Shown: positions 37,932 through 46,911, counted from the first letter of the stretch. The stretch is 64,000 nucleotides of DNA from Granulicella sp. (GCA_025408425.1 JANXYX010000013.1:124001-188000), one strand, 5' to 3'. The notes: a model not told the origin generated them from the letters alone. Translations and numbers: made by a program.

Positions 37932-38945
37932 CTAGCTTTTTTTTGTCGAACCCCGAACAACCAGGGACGGCTCAAGGATGACCGTCCGAGGCGCAGGCAA
38001 TTCCTTTGACTCAATCAGGCTGAGCACAATTTCGGCAGTTAGCTGCCCAATTTGCTCACTATGCTGATCGATACTGGACAGCCCGACGCGAAGGCAATCG
38101 TCGTAGTGCAGGTTACCGCAACCGATGATTGCAATGTCCTCAGGGATTCTCAAGCCAGCGTCCAGAATGGCTCTCATCGCTCCGATCGCGAGAGGATCAT
38201 TGTGGCAAAACACGCCGTCTGGCCGCGGATTTCGTTGCAGGAGTTGACGCATTGCCTCTGCGCCTTGTTCGGTGCTCTCCGTGTCGACATTCATTCTGGT
38301 GACAACGTAGTCGTCGGAGAAGGGAAGACCATGACTCAAAAGAGCTTTCCTGTAGCCCTCAAATCTGCGAATCCCCGTGCTGTTCTGGTGCCCACCAATA
38401 TGTGCCACACGGCGGCAGCCGATATTGATCAGGTGCTCGGTCGCAATCCGTCCTGCGGCTTCGTCATCGATGCCGACAAAGTTGGCCACCAGTTCTGGAA
38501 ACTCTCGATCAATCAAAATATACGGCTGTTTTTGAAGTTCCATGCGCTTGAACTGCTCGATGCTTGTTCCAGACGACGCAATGACGAGCGCGTCCAACTG
38601 CCGCGCCAGCAGTTGGCGTATCTCTTGTCTTTCCAACTCAGGATCTTCTTCTGACGAAGAGACAATCAGAGAGTAGCCCTTCTCTCGGATCACTATTGAG
38701 AGCGCCCTTGCAATCTCAGCGAAGAAAGGATGAAGCAACCCTGGAACCACCAGGCCGACAAGATAGCTACGCCCCGTCACCAGACTGCGGGCAAGTACGT
38801 TGGGTTGATAGTCCAACTCCTTTACGCGAGTCAAAACCCGCTGGCGAGTCTCCTCGCCAATATCAGGGTGATTACGAAGAACTTTGGAAACCGTTACCAC
38901 GGATAATCCAAGATCCTGCGCTATGTCCTTCATTCGTATAGCCAC
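37932..38945 (-). CDS. LacI-family transcriptional regulator
   Basis: A 337-aa repressor. The N-terminus MKDIAQDLGLSVVTVSKVLR is the LacI helix-turn-helix, followed by the hinge (YQPNVLARSLVTGRSYLVGL) and a periplasmic-binding-protein-like sugar domain (HIGGHQNSTGIRRFEGYRKAL, GVFCHNDPLAIGAMRAILDAG). It probably controls the GH29 gene downstream. The frame begins with GTG 38945, with no ribosome site; an ATG lies four codons in at 38933. A TATAAT box lies only 6 bases upstream of the GTG, so the mRNA may be leaderless. Confidence 0.88.
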   Translation of the reverse strand: MAIRMKDIAQDLGLSVVTVSKVLRNHPDIGEETRQRVLTRVKELDYQPNVLARSLVTGRSYLVGLVVPGLLHPFFAEIARALSIVIREKGYSLIVSSSEEDPELERQEIRQLLARQLDALVIASSGTSIEQFKRMELQKQPYILIDREFPELVANFVGIDDEAAGRIATEHLINIGCRRVAHIGGHQNSTGIRRFEGYRKALLSHGLPFSDDYVVTRMNVDTESTEQGAEAMRQLLQRNPRPDGVFCHNDPLAIGAMRAILDAGLRIPEDIAIIGCGNLHYDDCLRVGLSSIDQHSEQIGQLTAEIVLSLIESKELPAPRTVILEPSLVVRGSTKKS

Positions 38946-38951
38946 ACATAT

Positions 38952-38994
38952 ATTATATCGAGGATTTTGTAGTCGATACGGTCGAATGCCGTAT
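38952..38994 (-). promoter_or_regulatory. Promoter and possible operator of the LacI gene
   Basis: Reading the minus strand, a perfect -10 TATAAT occupies 38957-38952. The -35 zone is covered by an inverted repeat, ATACGG-N7-CCGTAT (38976-38994). A second small repeat, GTTAC-T-GTAAC, lies at 39016-39026. The layout fits autoregulation. Confidence 0.45.
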
Positions 38995-39069
38995 TACTTG
39001 AAATTTACTTGATCGGTTACTGTAACGAGGAATTTTTATCATCAGCATAGGCCGTGAATATGTCGCAGC

Positions 39070-40413
39070 CTAAACCCCGGATGGAAATGTCTCGGCAGGC
39101 TCGCCAATGCCTATGATGCCGACTGGTTCCAATGGCTCGACAGCTCGGGTTTGGTCGAAATGGATGATTGCATCAAACTGATCCGAGAGGCGCGCCCGGA
39201 AGTAGTGACTGGCTAGTTCTGATTGCGGAAGGTAGACGACACCAATAGCCCTCTCAAGCATAGGCTCGCGAAGTCCACCCGTAACATGTGTGCCAGGTTC
39301 AAGCGTAAGCGAGAATGCTGGCATACCAACTTTGTGGAAGAGTCCTTCGTAGCTATCCGGCCTGGCTGGCCGTACCTGTTTGCGCTCCGCTGGACTGTCC
39401 CAGTTTGATGCAGCAGTTACCGTTCCCGTGTAAGTCGTAAATCCGATCAGTCGACAATCTGGGCCATGCCTCTGTCGAACAAGCTGTCCGACGTTCCACT
39501 CCCCCCCGTCGCCCATCTGCGTTGCGCGAGCGTCGCCAAGATGTGAATTATGTGCCCATATCACCACCTTTGCCTCGCGACGTTGGAGGCGTAAGTGTTC
39601 GGCTAAGGCTTCGAGTGTATCCGCCATGTGTTGATCGCGCAGATTCCAGGAGTCGACACGTCCACGAAACATTGCCCGGTAATAATGTTCTGCGTCCTTG
39701 ACCAGGTGTGCGTTTTGCTGGGCATCGAAGAAGCGCTCGGCAGCAACCGATCCGTCCATGCTGGAATACTGGATAGCGCGTTGTTGTAGGTCCATCAACT
39801 GAGCCACAACTTCAGACTCGCAGGTGTGACTTAGTCCGAATGCAGCAGCATATCCATAAGCTTGAGGATCTTCGCCGTAGTGCTCAAAACAAGCATAACG
39901 ATAGCGCGCGCGACGGGCACCCTCAGGGTCAACTCTGTCGAGATACCCCAGAACGGCCTCGATGGAAGCATGCAAGCTGTAGAGATCGAGACCGTAGAAG
40001 CCGACCTTTTCTGACGGTGTCAGAGCGTCATTGTAGGTGCGTAGCCAACCGACGAAGTCGAGAACGTCAGCGTTGCGCCACATCCAGGCAGGGAATCGCT
40101 TGAAGCCGCTCAACGCTTCGACTGCATCGGAGTCGACGTTACCTCCCTGGATGTAGCGGTTTACCCGATATGCGTCGGGCCAGTCTGACTCCACGGCAAT
40201 TGCGCTAAAGCCCTTCTCGCGGATCAAGCGTTGCGTAATACGTGCCCGCTCGCGATAGAACTCGTGGGTTCCATGAGAGGCTTCTCCGAGCAGGACGAAG
40301 TGTGCGTCTCCAATGAACTCGAGTAGATGGTCGTAGTCTACCTGCGAACCAGTCAACGGATGAGCAGCGTCGCGGACCAAGTCTGTAACGATAGCGAAAG
40401 TCGCATCGAGCAA
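39070..40413 (-). CDS. Erythromycin-esterase-family protein
   Basis: A 447-aa protein of the EreA/succinoglycan-type family. The motif GEASHGTHEFYRER (near residues 38-51) holds the family's Glu and His pair, and VIWAHNSHLGD (near 290) the second His cluster. In mycobacteria a related domain is part of Rv2030c of the DosR dormancy regulon. Macrolide resistance is not implied by this context; the true substrate is unknown. It lies 77 bases after the phosphoribosyltransferase-hydrolase gene on the same strand and probably shares its promoter. It is the left edge of the stress island. Confidence 0.82.
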   Translation of the reverse strand: MLDATFAIVTDLVRDAAHPLTGSQVDYDHLLEFIGDAHFVLLGEASHGTHEFYRERARITQRLIREKGFSAIAVESDWPDAYRVNRYIQGGNVDSDAVEALSGFKRFPAWMWRNADVLDFVGWLRTYNDALTPSEKVGFYGLDLYSLHASIEAVLGYLDRVDPEGARRARYRYACFEHYGEDPQAYGYAAAFGLSHTCESEVVAQLMDLQQRAIQYSSMDGSVAAERFFDAQQNAHLVKDAEHYYRAMFRGRVDSWNLRDQHMADTLEALAEHLRLQRREAKVVIWAHNSHLGDARATQMGDGGEWNVGQLVRQRHGPDCRLIGFTTYTGTVTAASNWDSPAERKQVRPARPDSYEGLFHKVGMPAFSLTLEPGTHVTGGLREPMLERAIGVVYLPQSELASHYFRARLSDQFDAIIHFDQTRAVEPLEPVGIIGIGEPAETFPSGV

Positions 40414-40490
40414 GAGAGCCTCCTTCGAAACTTCTGGCCGAAGTAACTAGAATGCCAAGCTAGTTATTGATCAGTCGCACCTTGCGGCGC

Positions 40491-41873
40491 TCAGCGCGAG
40501 CCCGACATCCTAACCGCATCGCTTACCCTGGCTGAATGTTCGGGCGTAAGGTGATGAACGAACCAATCTGCGGCCGTGCTTGCTGCCTGCTCCAGTGTTC
40601 CAGGTTCTTCAAATAGATGAGTTGCTCCAGGAATAATGACGAGCTGCTTCAGACGACACCTCAATCTTGCATGTGCCTGGCGGTTCAGAGTAATTACAAT
40701 CTCGTCATTACCCCCTACGATAAGTAGAACCGGAGCACGAACTACATCCAATGCCTCGGCCGCAAGGTCGGGCCTGCCTCCTCGTGAGACGACTGCAGCA
40801 ATGAGACCCGGAAGCTTCGCTGCAGCTACGAGTGCGGCAGCAGCCCCAGTGCTGGCTCCGAAGTATCCGATTGGCAGAGTTCGGGTGGTTGGCTGCTGCG
40901 TCACCCACTTGGTAGCACCGATCAATCGTCTGGATAGCAGCCCAATGTCGAACCGAAGCTTGGATGTTCGCAGATCGAGCGCTTCCTCCTCGCTGGTCAA
41001 AAGGTCAAATAATAGCGTTGCAATTCCTTGCGATTGCAGTACCTGCGCGACATACCGATTTCGCGGGCTACGCCGACTGCTGCCACTGCCATGGGCAAAC
41101 AACACAATCCCTGTTGCATTCTTTGGAATCCCTAGAGTTCCCTGGAGCGTAATGTTGTCAAAGTTGATGGCGACCTCATGCTCACTTCCCTCCGCATCCG
41201 GCGTGGGCTGGCCTTCCTTACTCGAATCGGAAGGCGACTGTCCGGCCCGCCGGAGTAGGTCCTTGACTTCTTCATCTTCGACCTGTGCGAAGTCCTCGTA
41301 AAATTGGCCGACAGCATGGAACTGCACTGGTTCGTGTAAGCAGATAAACTGGTCTACGACCGTCCTGAGCCAGGCGCAGGTGGAAGCGGGCGCGACCGGA
41401 ACCGCAACTACAAGCTTGGCCGGATTCACCTGTCGCAGCGCGTTGATTGCGGCATACACACTAGCTCCAGTGGCGATGCCATCATCGACCAGAATGACTG
41501 TTCTACCAGTGAGTTCGAGCGGCGATTGACTCCCTCGATAAAGAGCGGCGCGCTGTTGCAGCGTCTCTTTTACCTGTGCCGTGATGGCCTCGACTTGCTG
41601 CTCAGAGATGCCTGCTGCCGCTATCACCGATTCATCCAGATACCGCCCATCGCCTGCCGCAATTGCGCCGAACGCAAGCTCCTCGTGCCCGGGAACTCCT
41701 AGTTTCCGCGATAAAAATATGTCCAGTGGCACCTTCAAGGACTGCGCGACTTGAAATGCGACTGTAACTCCACCACGCGGTATTCCCAGCACTACCACAT
41801 CCTTTCGATCGGCATAAGCAGATAATCGATTCGCCAGATGACGTCCAGCATCAACGCGATTTCTAAATTTCAT
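40491..41873 (-). CDS. Phosphoribosyltransferase / alpha-beta hydrolase fusion
   Basis: A 460-aa two-domain protein. Residues about 1-210 form a type-I phosphoribosyltransferase with the PRPP loop VILVDDGIATGAS (about 125-137). Residues about 240-450 form a dienelactone-hydrolase-like fold with nucleophile GASTG (about 338), an Asp in GGNDE (about 387) and a His in GATHLF (about 417). The same fusion is known as Rv0571c in the mycobacterial DosR regulon. The frame opens at GTG 41897, but ATG 41873 has GGAG about seven bases upstream. Biological substrates are unknown. A perfect GTGA-N6-TCAC site lies about 95 bases upstream. Confidence 0.85.
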   Translation of the reverse strand: MKFRNRVDAGRHLANRLSAYADRKDVVVLGIPRGGVTVAFQVAQSLKVPLDIFLSRKLGVPGHEELAFGAIAAGDGRYLDESVIAAAGISEQQVEAITAQVKETLQQRAALYRGSQSPLELTGRTVILVDDGIATGASVYAAINALRQVNPAKLVVAVPVAPASTCAWLRTVVDQFICLHEPVQFHAVGQFYEDFAQVEDEEVKDLLRRAGQSPSDSSKEGQPTPDAEGSEHEVAINFDNITLQGTLGIPKNATGIVLFAHGSGSSRRSPRNRYVAQVLQSQGIATLLFDLLTSEEEALDLRTSKLRFDIGLLSRRLIGATKWVTQQPTTRTLPIGYFGASTGAAAALVAAAKLPGLIAAVVSRGGRPDLAAEALDVVRAPVLLIVGGNDEIVITLNRQAHARLRCRLKQLVIIPGATHLFEEPGTLEQAASTAADWFVHHLTPEHSARVSDAVRMSGSR

Positions 41874-41967
41874 TGTCTTACTCCATTCTTCGCACACCTA
41901 CACCCCAAGCCCCGCCTCTTCACTGCAGGCTGGATATATTAGTACTGCCAAAGATATTGCGAGCGCA

Positions 41968-41981
41968 GTGATAGCTATCAC
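41968..41981. promoter_or_regulatory. CRP-like site GTGA-N6-TCAC (phosphoribosyltransferase/CBS interval)
   Basis: GTGATAGCTATCAC, a perfect 14-base palindrome in the divergent interval between the phosphoribosyltransferase-hydrolase gene (start 41873) and the CBS gene (start 42155). Centre about 101 bases upstream of the former. Confidence 0.65.
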
Positions 41982-42044
41982 CCACAATTAGGAATAAAAG
42001 CAAAGAATATGCTGTACCGATTAGTATCCTGTTGCCATTGGGGA

Positions 42045-42058
42045 GTGATGTTTGTCAC
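42045..42058. promoter_or_regulatory. CRP-like site GTGA-N6-TCAC upstream of the CBS gene
   Basis: GTGATGTTTGTCAC, centre about 103 bases upstream of the CBS ATG. Second site in the same divergent interval. Confidence 0.6.
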
Positions 42059-42154
42059 ATCTGCGGCACGAATATGGTGCTAATTTGAGATGGCGGTGTT
42101 GACCAAAACACGCCGGCCATCCTCCGGGAATCGGATGGATGCAAGGAGATAGAT

Positions 42155-42607
42155 ATGCAAGTCAAAGATCTAATGAGCAAGAAGCTATATTGCTGTACGC
42201 CAGTCGATACAATTCAGACAGCGGCTGGGCTAATGAAGAATAATGACGTTGGAGCCATCGCAGTAGTGAACGACTGCAGTGAGCGCAAGCTGGTTGGAAT
42301 CATCACCGACCGGGATATATGTGTCAAAGCGGTTGCTGTCGGGGGCTCTACTGCTCTAAAAGTCAACGATCTGATGAGTAAAGCGCTAGTGACATGCAGC
42401 CCCGATGAGTCGATCGAAGCGTGTGAAGCAAAGATGGAGCGCAGCCAAGTCCGGCGGATCCCGGTGATAGATGCACGAGGCATTTGTCTTGGCGTCGTCT
42501 CCCAGGCCGATATAGCACTACGCGACACAGCAGAACATACTCATCACACCATAGCCGCAATATCTCAGCATCGCCCCCAGTCTCTAATGACGGCTTCCGC
42601 CCCATAG
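42155..42607 (+). CDS. Two-CBS-domain protein (Hrp1-like)
   Basis: A 150-aa protein consisting of two CBS domains, each beginning with a DLMSK motif (VKDLMSKKLYCC near residue 3; VNDLMSKALVTC near 71) and ending in GIITDRDI and GVVSQADI. Pairs of CBS domains bind adenine nucleotides. Overall it resembles Rv2626c (Hrp1), a hypoxia-induced CBS protein of mycobacteria. ATG 42155 has AAGGAG six bases upstream. It is a single-gene unit with its own CRP-like site and converges on the eRF1-like gene. Confidence 0.85.
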   Translation: MQVKDLMSKKLYCCTPVDTIQTAAGLMKNNDVGAIAVVNDCSERKLVGIITDRDICVKAVAVGGSTALKVNDLMSKALVTCSPDESIEACEAKMERSQVRRIPVIDARGICLGVVSQADIALRDTAEHTHHTIAAISQHRPQSLMTASAP

Positions 42608-42618
42608 GGTGACATCGG

Positions 42619-42678
42619 AAAAAAACCTGCAAATGGGCCGCGGCCTTCAGATTAGAGGTCTCCGCGACCCATTTGCAG
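42619..42678 (-). terminator. Rho-independent terminator of the eRF1-like gene
   Basis: CTGCAAATGGG (42627-42637) pairs perfectly with CCCATTTGCAG (42668-42678), and the stem continues inward with five more pairs after one mismatch. On the minus strand the hairpin is followed by seven T (the A-run at 42619-42625). It lies between convergent genes and probably also slows plus-strand transcription from the CBS gene. Confidence 0.85.
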
Positions 42679-42700
42679 TGCTATCTAAACCTTGTGAGCT

Positions 42701-43864
42701 CTAGTAGCGAAGCATGGCACCAACTTCGCCAAAGGAAGAGAGGGATGCCTTGTCAGGAGCAACGATAGTCGCTCGCGTTAGCAACGCCTTGCGAAGCAAT
42801 AGCTCTTCAGCCGGCATGACAGTAGGACCAGTCGTCCCGCAGGATGCGCAGATATCATTCAACAAATTGAGAGACCAGGAGTTGCAGTGAGAGCACTCAG
42901 TGACATGCGTTCCAGCGAGGTCACCGAGAAGCAGTGTTTGTACGCGACCTATTTCGAGATTACGCAATACTTGATCAACACCAATCGCACTTTGTTCCAC
43001 TGTTTCATTAATCCCTTCCCATAATTCCGTATATCGTTGCCGACGCTTCTTCTCGAATACCGGTGTAGCAGCTTGCACGACGTCATTTGGCGACATCTCA
43101 AAGTTTGACAAGGTGAAGTGCCCTGCAACCATGGAACTTAGTCCAGCTTTGGCCAGATGTGGTTCAATCTCACTCCAGACATCTTTGCGACATCCCACTA
43201 CCAGATATTGGAATTGTGAACTTTGTATAAGTTGTTGCAATTGGTGAGTCAGATCCTTCATGTACGCTTTTGTTCGTTCTTCCACATCGGCGTCGATGTG
43301 GTGCGACCAGCCCACACGCGAATCATCTGCATCTAAGGATAAATCCTCAGACTCAAGAAGGTCTTTCATCTCCACAACCTCATTGCCACGAATGCTGAAG
43401 ATTCGTGCCTTTCCACGCTCAATCATCACAGCGCAGTATGGAGTACAAGCCTCCATGGCTCGGAGCAGCGGAACAAGCAGAAAATGTTTGGTGCAATCCA
43501 AGTGGCCGATATCTGCACGAATCGGCAAGTTGACTTCATGCCAGATCTGGCGGTTACTACACGCGAAGATAGCGCGAAATACCGCGGGAGACTCGCGAAT
43601 GCCAGATTCCATGCTTAAAATCTGCTCGAGATCCTTTGACAGACCAGGGTCAATCACTTCGGAGTGATTTCTACTTCTGGCTTCGTCTACCAAGTGTTCG
43701 ACACTTACTCTCTCTTCACGATGAGCTTTGTCTGCGAATGATGAGCGACTGAAATAAAACGAAACGGCACGCGCCTCCTCATCGTGGAAACGTGCGAGCA
43801 CAGCCAGGAGTTCTAGCGGAGTTGTCAGATTGCGCTGGCTATCTGAGATAGTGGCATTAGTCAT
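42701..43864 (-). CDS. Bacterial eRF1-like (baeRF) family protein
   Basis: A 387-aa protein resembling the archaeo-eukaryotic release-factor-like family in bacteria, including Rv2629 of the DosR regulon. Supporting stretches are the middle domain CAVMIERGKARIFSIRGNEV and the C-terminal VQTLLLGD followed by a zinc-ribbon-like CSHC...CASC (near residues 335-355). The GGQ peptidyl-tRNA hydrolysis motif of true release factors is absent, so it is not expected to terminate translation. A role on stressed ribosomes is possible but unproven. A CRP-like site is centred 60 bases upstream of the ATG. Confidence 0.7.
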   Translation of the reverse strand: MTNATISDSQRNLTTPLELLAVLARFHDEEARAVSFYFSRSSFADKAHREERVSVEHLVDEARSRNHSEVIDPGLSKDLEQILSMESGIRESPAVFRAIFACSNRQIWHEVNLPIRADIGHLDCTKHFLLVPLLRAMEACTPYCAVMIERGKARIFSIRGNEVVEMKDLLESEDLSLDADDSRVGWSHHIDADVEERTKAYMKDLTHQLQQLIQSSQFQYLVVGCRKDVWSEIEPHLAKAGLSSMVAGHFTLSNFEMSPNDVVQAATPVFEKKRRQRYTELWEGINETVEQSAIGVDQVLRNLEIGRVQTLLLGDLAGTHVTECSHCNSWSLNLLNDICASCGTTGPTVMPAEELLLRKALLTRATIVAPDKASLSSFGEVGAMLRY

Positions 43865-43917
43865 TACGAACCTCCAGAATGCAATGATGACGTTAGCAAT
43901 TCGAAAATGTAGTTGCC

Positions 43918-43931
43918 GTGATCGTAATCAC
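43918..43931. promoter_or_regulatory. CRP-like site GTGA-N6-TCAC upstream of the eRF1-like gene
   Basis: GTGATCGTAATCAC followed by an extra A (TCACA), centre 60 bases upstream of the start at 43864 and just after the 3' end of the M50 protease gene. Confidence 0.65.
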
Positions 43932-43954
43932 ACAGATGAGGAGCAATAGAATCC

Positions 43955-45109
43955 CTAGTGTTTGCCGGCCGGCAGCAGGACTCTATCGTCACCCTGCAAC
44001 TCTATTCGAGTCTGAAGATAACTGATGATTTTTTCACGGGATAATATTCCCTCTAGATACCCGTCTACGATGACAGGGAGTTGGTTCAGTTCCTCGCGTG
44101 CCATCACTTCCAGGGCTTTTATCAGCGGGGAATTGGGGGTAATGGCCCGGAGCTTACTTAACGGACGCATTGCGAAATCCAGTCTTGTCACAGGCCAGAG
44201 TGCACGATCGACATGCTTTACTTCATGCGGCGTGATCAGGCCTGCCACGCGACCGGCTTCGGTCACGATAAAGAAGCGACGGCCGGTAGGCAGCAATTGT
44301 TCTTCCACGAAAGTCTGAAGGCTCATCTGCGAGTCTACTGTGGGGCACTCGCGCGTCATCACATCACTTACTCGAACTCCCAAGAGCGATCGTTTCAATC
44401 CGATTTCAATATAGCTCTCTCGGGCAGCTTGGAGAATAAACCATCCAATGAATGCTATCCACAAACCGCCGAGGCCGCCTCCGGTGAAGTACCCGACAAT
44501 GCCAAGAGCGATGAAGACAATCGCGACGATCTGTCCGGTTCTTGCTGCAATACGCGTGGAGCGATCGAGGCTCCCAGTCTTCCACCAGAGGATTGCACGC
44601 AGAATGCGACCGCCGTCCATAGGATAGCCAGGGATTAAGTTGAATGCTGCAAGCCCAAGATTTATATAGCCAAGCCACAACAACAGTGCGCGCAGAGGAC
44701 CCAATGTCGCGCTGCCGACCAGAGCATGGGCAACTGCTAAGCACGTCAGGCCAATGCCAGCACTCGTCAGCGGGCCAACGACAGCGATCATAAATTCGGA
44801 GCGGGCGTTGGTGGCATCCTGTTCAATGCTGGCAACGCCTCCCAGCGCAAACAGCGTAATTTCGCGCACAGATAGGCCATGAGCCTTTGCCATGAGCGAA
44901 TGGGAAAGCTCGTGCAGAAGAAGTGATAGGAAAAAGAGAAATGCTGTGGTAATCGATAAGGCCAAGACCAGCCCGTGGCTCCAATTGGGATACTTCAATC
45001 TGTATTCGCCGGACAACGAAAATACGATCAGGAGAGCTATCAGGAACCAGCTATAGTGCAGGCCAATTCTGACTCCAAAGATCCGGCCAATCTTGATGTG
45101 AGATCTCAT
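43955..45109 (-). CDS. M50 site-2-protease-family membrane metalloprotease with CBS domains (Rip3-like)
   Basis: A 384-aa protein with about six membrane spans. The zinc motif HELSH (near residues 66-70) and the second motif YPMDGGR (near 160) define the S2P/SpoIVFB-type active site. The C-terminal about 140 residues are two CBS domains ([22 protein letters not shown]). Rv2625c (Rip3) of the mycobacterial DosR regulon has the same architecture. The frame extends to 45208, but ATG 45109 has GAGG about eight bases upstream and starts at the conserved [20 protein letters not shown]. It also leaves a CRP-like site upstream instead of inside the gene. Confidence 0.85.
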   Translation of the reverse strand: MRSHIKIGRIFGVRIGLHYSWFLIALLIVFSLSGEYRLKYPNWSHGLVLALSITTAFLFFLSLLLHELSHSLMAKAHGLSVREITLFALGGVASIEQDATNARSEFMIAVVGPLTSAGIGLTCLAVAHALVGSATLGPLRALLLWLGYINLGLAAFNLIPGYPMDGGRILRAILWWKTGSLDRSTRIAARTGQIVAIVFIALGIVGYFTGGGLGGLWIAFIGWFILQAARESYIEIGLKRSLLGVRVSDVMTRECPTVDSQMSLQTFVEEQLLPTGRRFFIVTEAGRVAGLITPHEVKHVDRALWPVTRLDFAMRPLSKLRAITPNSPLIKALEVMAREELNQLPVIVDGYLEGILSREKIISYLQTRIELQGDDRVLLPAGKH

Positions 45110-45166
45110 GCGGTGGGCCTCGCTAAATGCACCAGTTACAGGGTGATCTCTTAACCGCTGCAGTGC

Positions 45167-45182
45167 TGTGACCACCGTCACA
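45167..45182. promoter_or_regulatory. CRP-like site between the M50 protease and groEL genes
   Basis: TGTGACCACCGTCACA, matching both full CRP half-sites TGTGA-N6-TCACA. Centre 65 bases upstream of the protease ATG (45109) and 77 bases upstream of the groEL ATG (45252), so it may serve both divergent genes. Confidence 0.7.
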
Positions 45183-45251
45183 TCAAGGTTGCAGTCACCG
45201 TAGAACACTCATTGCTAAGAGAATACGCGCAGCGCTGTGTGGAAGGTATCT

Positions 45252-46874
45252 ATGGCGTTCAAACAACTTCTATTCGAATCGGCAGCTCGCGAAAAAATCC
45301 TGAGAGGGGCGTCGTTGCTCGCAGATGCGGTGCGCGTTACTCTCGGGCCTAAGTCAAAGTGTGTACTTATCGAGAAGAGCTTTGGCAAGCCGATTGTCTG
45401 CAACGACGGAGTAACCATTGCGAAGGAAATTACCCTGCGCGACCCGGAGGAGAATCTTGGTGCTGCCATGATGCGCGAGGCGGCAGAGCGAACGGGCGAC
45501 GCGGTCGGAGATGGGACAAGCACCTCAACAATTCTTGCCCATGCGATTCTCGCGGAAGGACTTCGCAACATCGCTGCTGGTACAAGTGCGATAGACCTTA
45601 AGCGTGGATTGGATCGTGGCCTGAAGTTGGCTGTGGAAACGATTCATACACTTTCTCGCCCGGTAGCCAGTCGAAAAGAGCGGGTCCAGGTCGCAGCGGT
45701 CTCTGCGCATAATGACGCAAGCATCGGTGAATTAGTGGCAGACGCGTTGGAGAAGATTGGCGTTGAAGGTGTCGTTTCGGTCGAGGAAAGCAAGGGCATC
45801 GAGACTGTTTTGGATGTTGTAGAAGGTATGCAGTTCGACCGAGGTTACTTATCTGCATACTTCGTAACTAATACCGAGAAGATGCAGGCAATCCTGGATG
45901 AGCCTTTCATCCTATTGAGCGAGAAGAAGATAAGTAACCTTCAGGATCTAGTTCCCGTGTTGGAGCAAATAGCAAAGACTGGAAGGCCACTGCTGATCGT
46001 TGCTGACGATGTAGATGGCGAGGCCCTGGCGACATTAGTTGTAAATAAATTGAGGGGATCGCTGATCTCGGCCGCGGTAAAGGCCCCAGGTTATGGTGAC
46101 CGCCGCAAGGCTGCGATGCAGGACATCGCCATCTTAACTGGTGGAAAGCTTCTGGCAGAAGAACTCGGAATTAAACTGCAAGACGTTACGCCAGCAGATC
46201 TGGGGACAGCGAAGCGAGTGATAATAGACCGCGAAACGACTACGGTGATCGAAGGAGGTGGCACGAAAGAAGCGCTTGATGGACGATGCAGCGAACTACG
46301 CAGAGAACTGGAGAAGTGCACTTCCGAATATGACCGAGAAAAGATACAGGAGCGCCTGGCAAAACTGGCAGGTGGAATAGCCATTATCCGAGTGGGTGCC
46401 CCTTCCGAAGCGGAGATGAAGAATCGAAAAGAAGCGTTTGAAGATGCGATTAGTGCAACCAAGGCCGCAAGCGCGGAGGGGATCGTTCCCGGGGGTGGCC
46501 TGGCTCTGCTTCGCGCGATTGACGTAATCGCAAAAGAGGAGGAAAACTGTGGTGGTGATGAACGGATTGGTCTGCGGATTCTGAAGCATGCGCTGGAAGC
46601 CCCAACGAGGCAGATCGCAGAGAATTCTGCTGTCGATGGTGGAGTGGTCGTAGAGCGTATGCGGTCTGGTACGGGAAATTACGGTTTTGATGCAGCCTCA
46701 GGAAGTTATGTCGATTTGGTCGAGTCTGGCATCATTGACCCCACCAAGGTGGTGCGGACGGCGCTGGAAAATGCAGTGTCGGTGGCCAGCATACTACTTC
46801 TTACCGAGGCTACAGTGACTAGTATCCCCGAAGATAAGAATAAGGTTAGTTCGGGTGATCTATCAGATGTTTAG
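45252..46874 (+). CDS. groL: GroEL-type chaperonin, accessory paralogue
   Basis: A 540-aa 60-kDa chaperonin. Family landmarks are LADAVRVTLGPKSKCVLIEKS, GDGTSTSTILAHAI (with the ATPase Asp; the usual GDGTT has a Ser) and GIVPGGGLALLRA. The C-terminus ends in VSSGDLSDV and lacks the GGM-repeat tail of housekeeping GroEL. No groES is adjacent. ATG 45252 has GGAAGG five bases upstream. The absence of GroES and of CIRCE suggests a stress-specific second copy under other control. Confidence 0.9.
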   Translation: MAFKQLLFESAAREKILRGASLLADAVRVTLGPKSKCVLIEKSFGKPIVCNDGVTIAKEITLRDPEENLGAAMMREAAERTGDAVGDGTSTSTILAHAILAEGLRNIAAGTSAIDLKRGLDRGLKLAVETIHTLSRPVASRKERVQVAAVSAHNDASIGELVADALEKIGVEGVVSVEESKGIETVLDVVEGMQFDRGYLSAYFVTNTEKMQAILDEPFILLSEKKISNLQDLVPVLEQIAKTGRPLLIVADDVDGEALATLVVNKLRGSLISAAVKAPGYGDRRKAAMQDIAILTGGKLLAEELGIKLQDVTPADLGTAKRVIIDRETTTVIEGGGTKEALDGRCSELRRELEKCTSEYDREKIQERLAKLAGGIAIIRVGAPSEAEMKNRKEAFEDAISATKAASAEGIVPGGGLALLRAIDVIAKEEENCGGDERIGLRILKHALEAPTRQIAENSAVDGGVVVERMRSGTGNYGFDAASGSYVDLVESGIIDPTKVVRTALENAVSVASILLLTEATVTSIPEDKNKVSSGDLSDV

Positions 46875-46911
46875 CTCCTTCCCGGAGATTGAGCAACTGT
46901 CACGCATTGAG

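Noticed and set aside
39070-40413. Macrolide-resistance determinant
   Set aside because: The erythromycin-esterase family is broad, and the dormancy-type neighbourhood makes a housekeeping stress role more likely than antibiotic hydrolysis.
45187-45215. Possible CIRCE element before groEL
   Set aside because: Only a partial resemblance to one half-site (TTAGCA) is seen; the second half GAGTGCTAA with the N9 spacing is absent.
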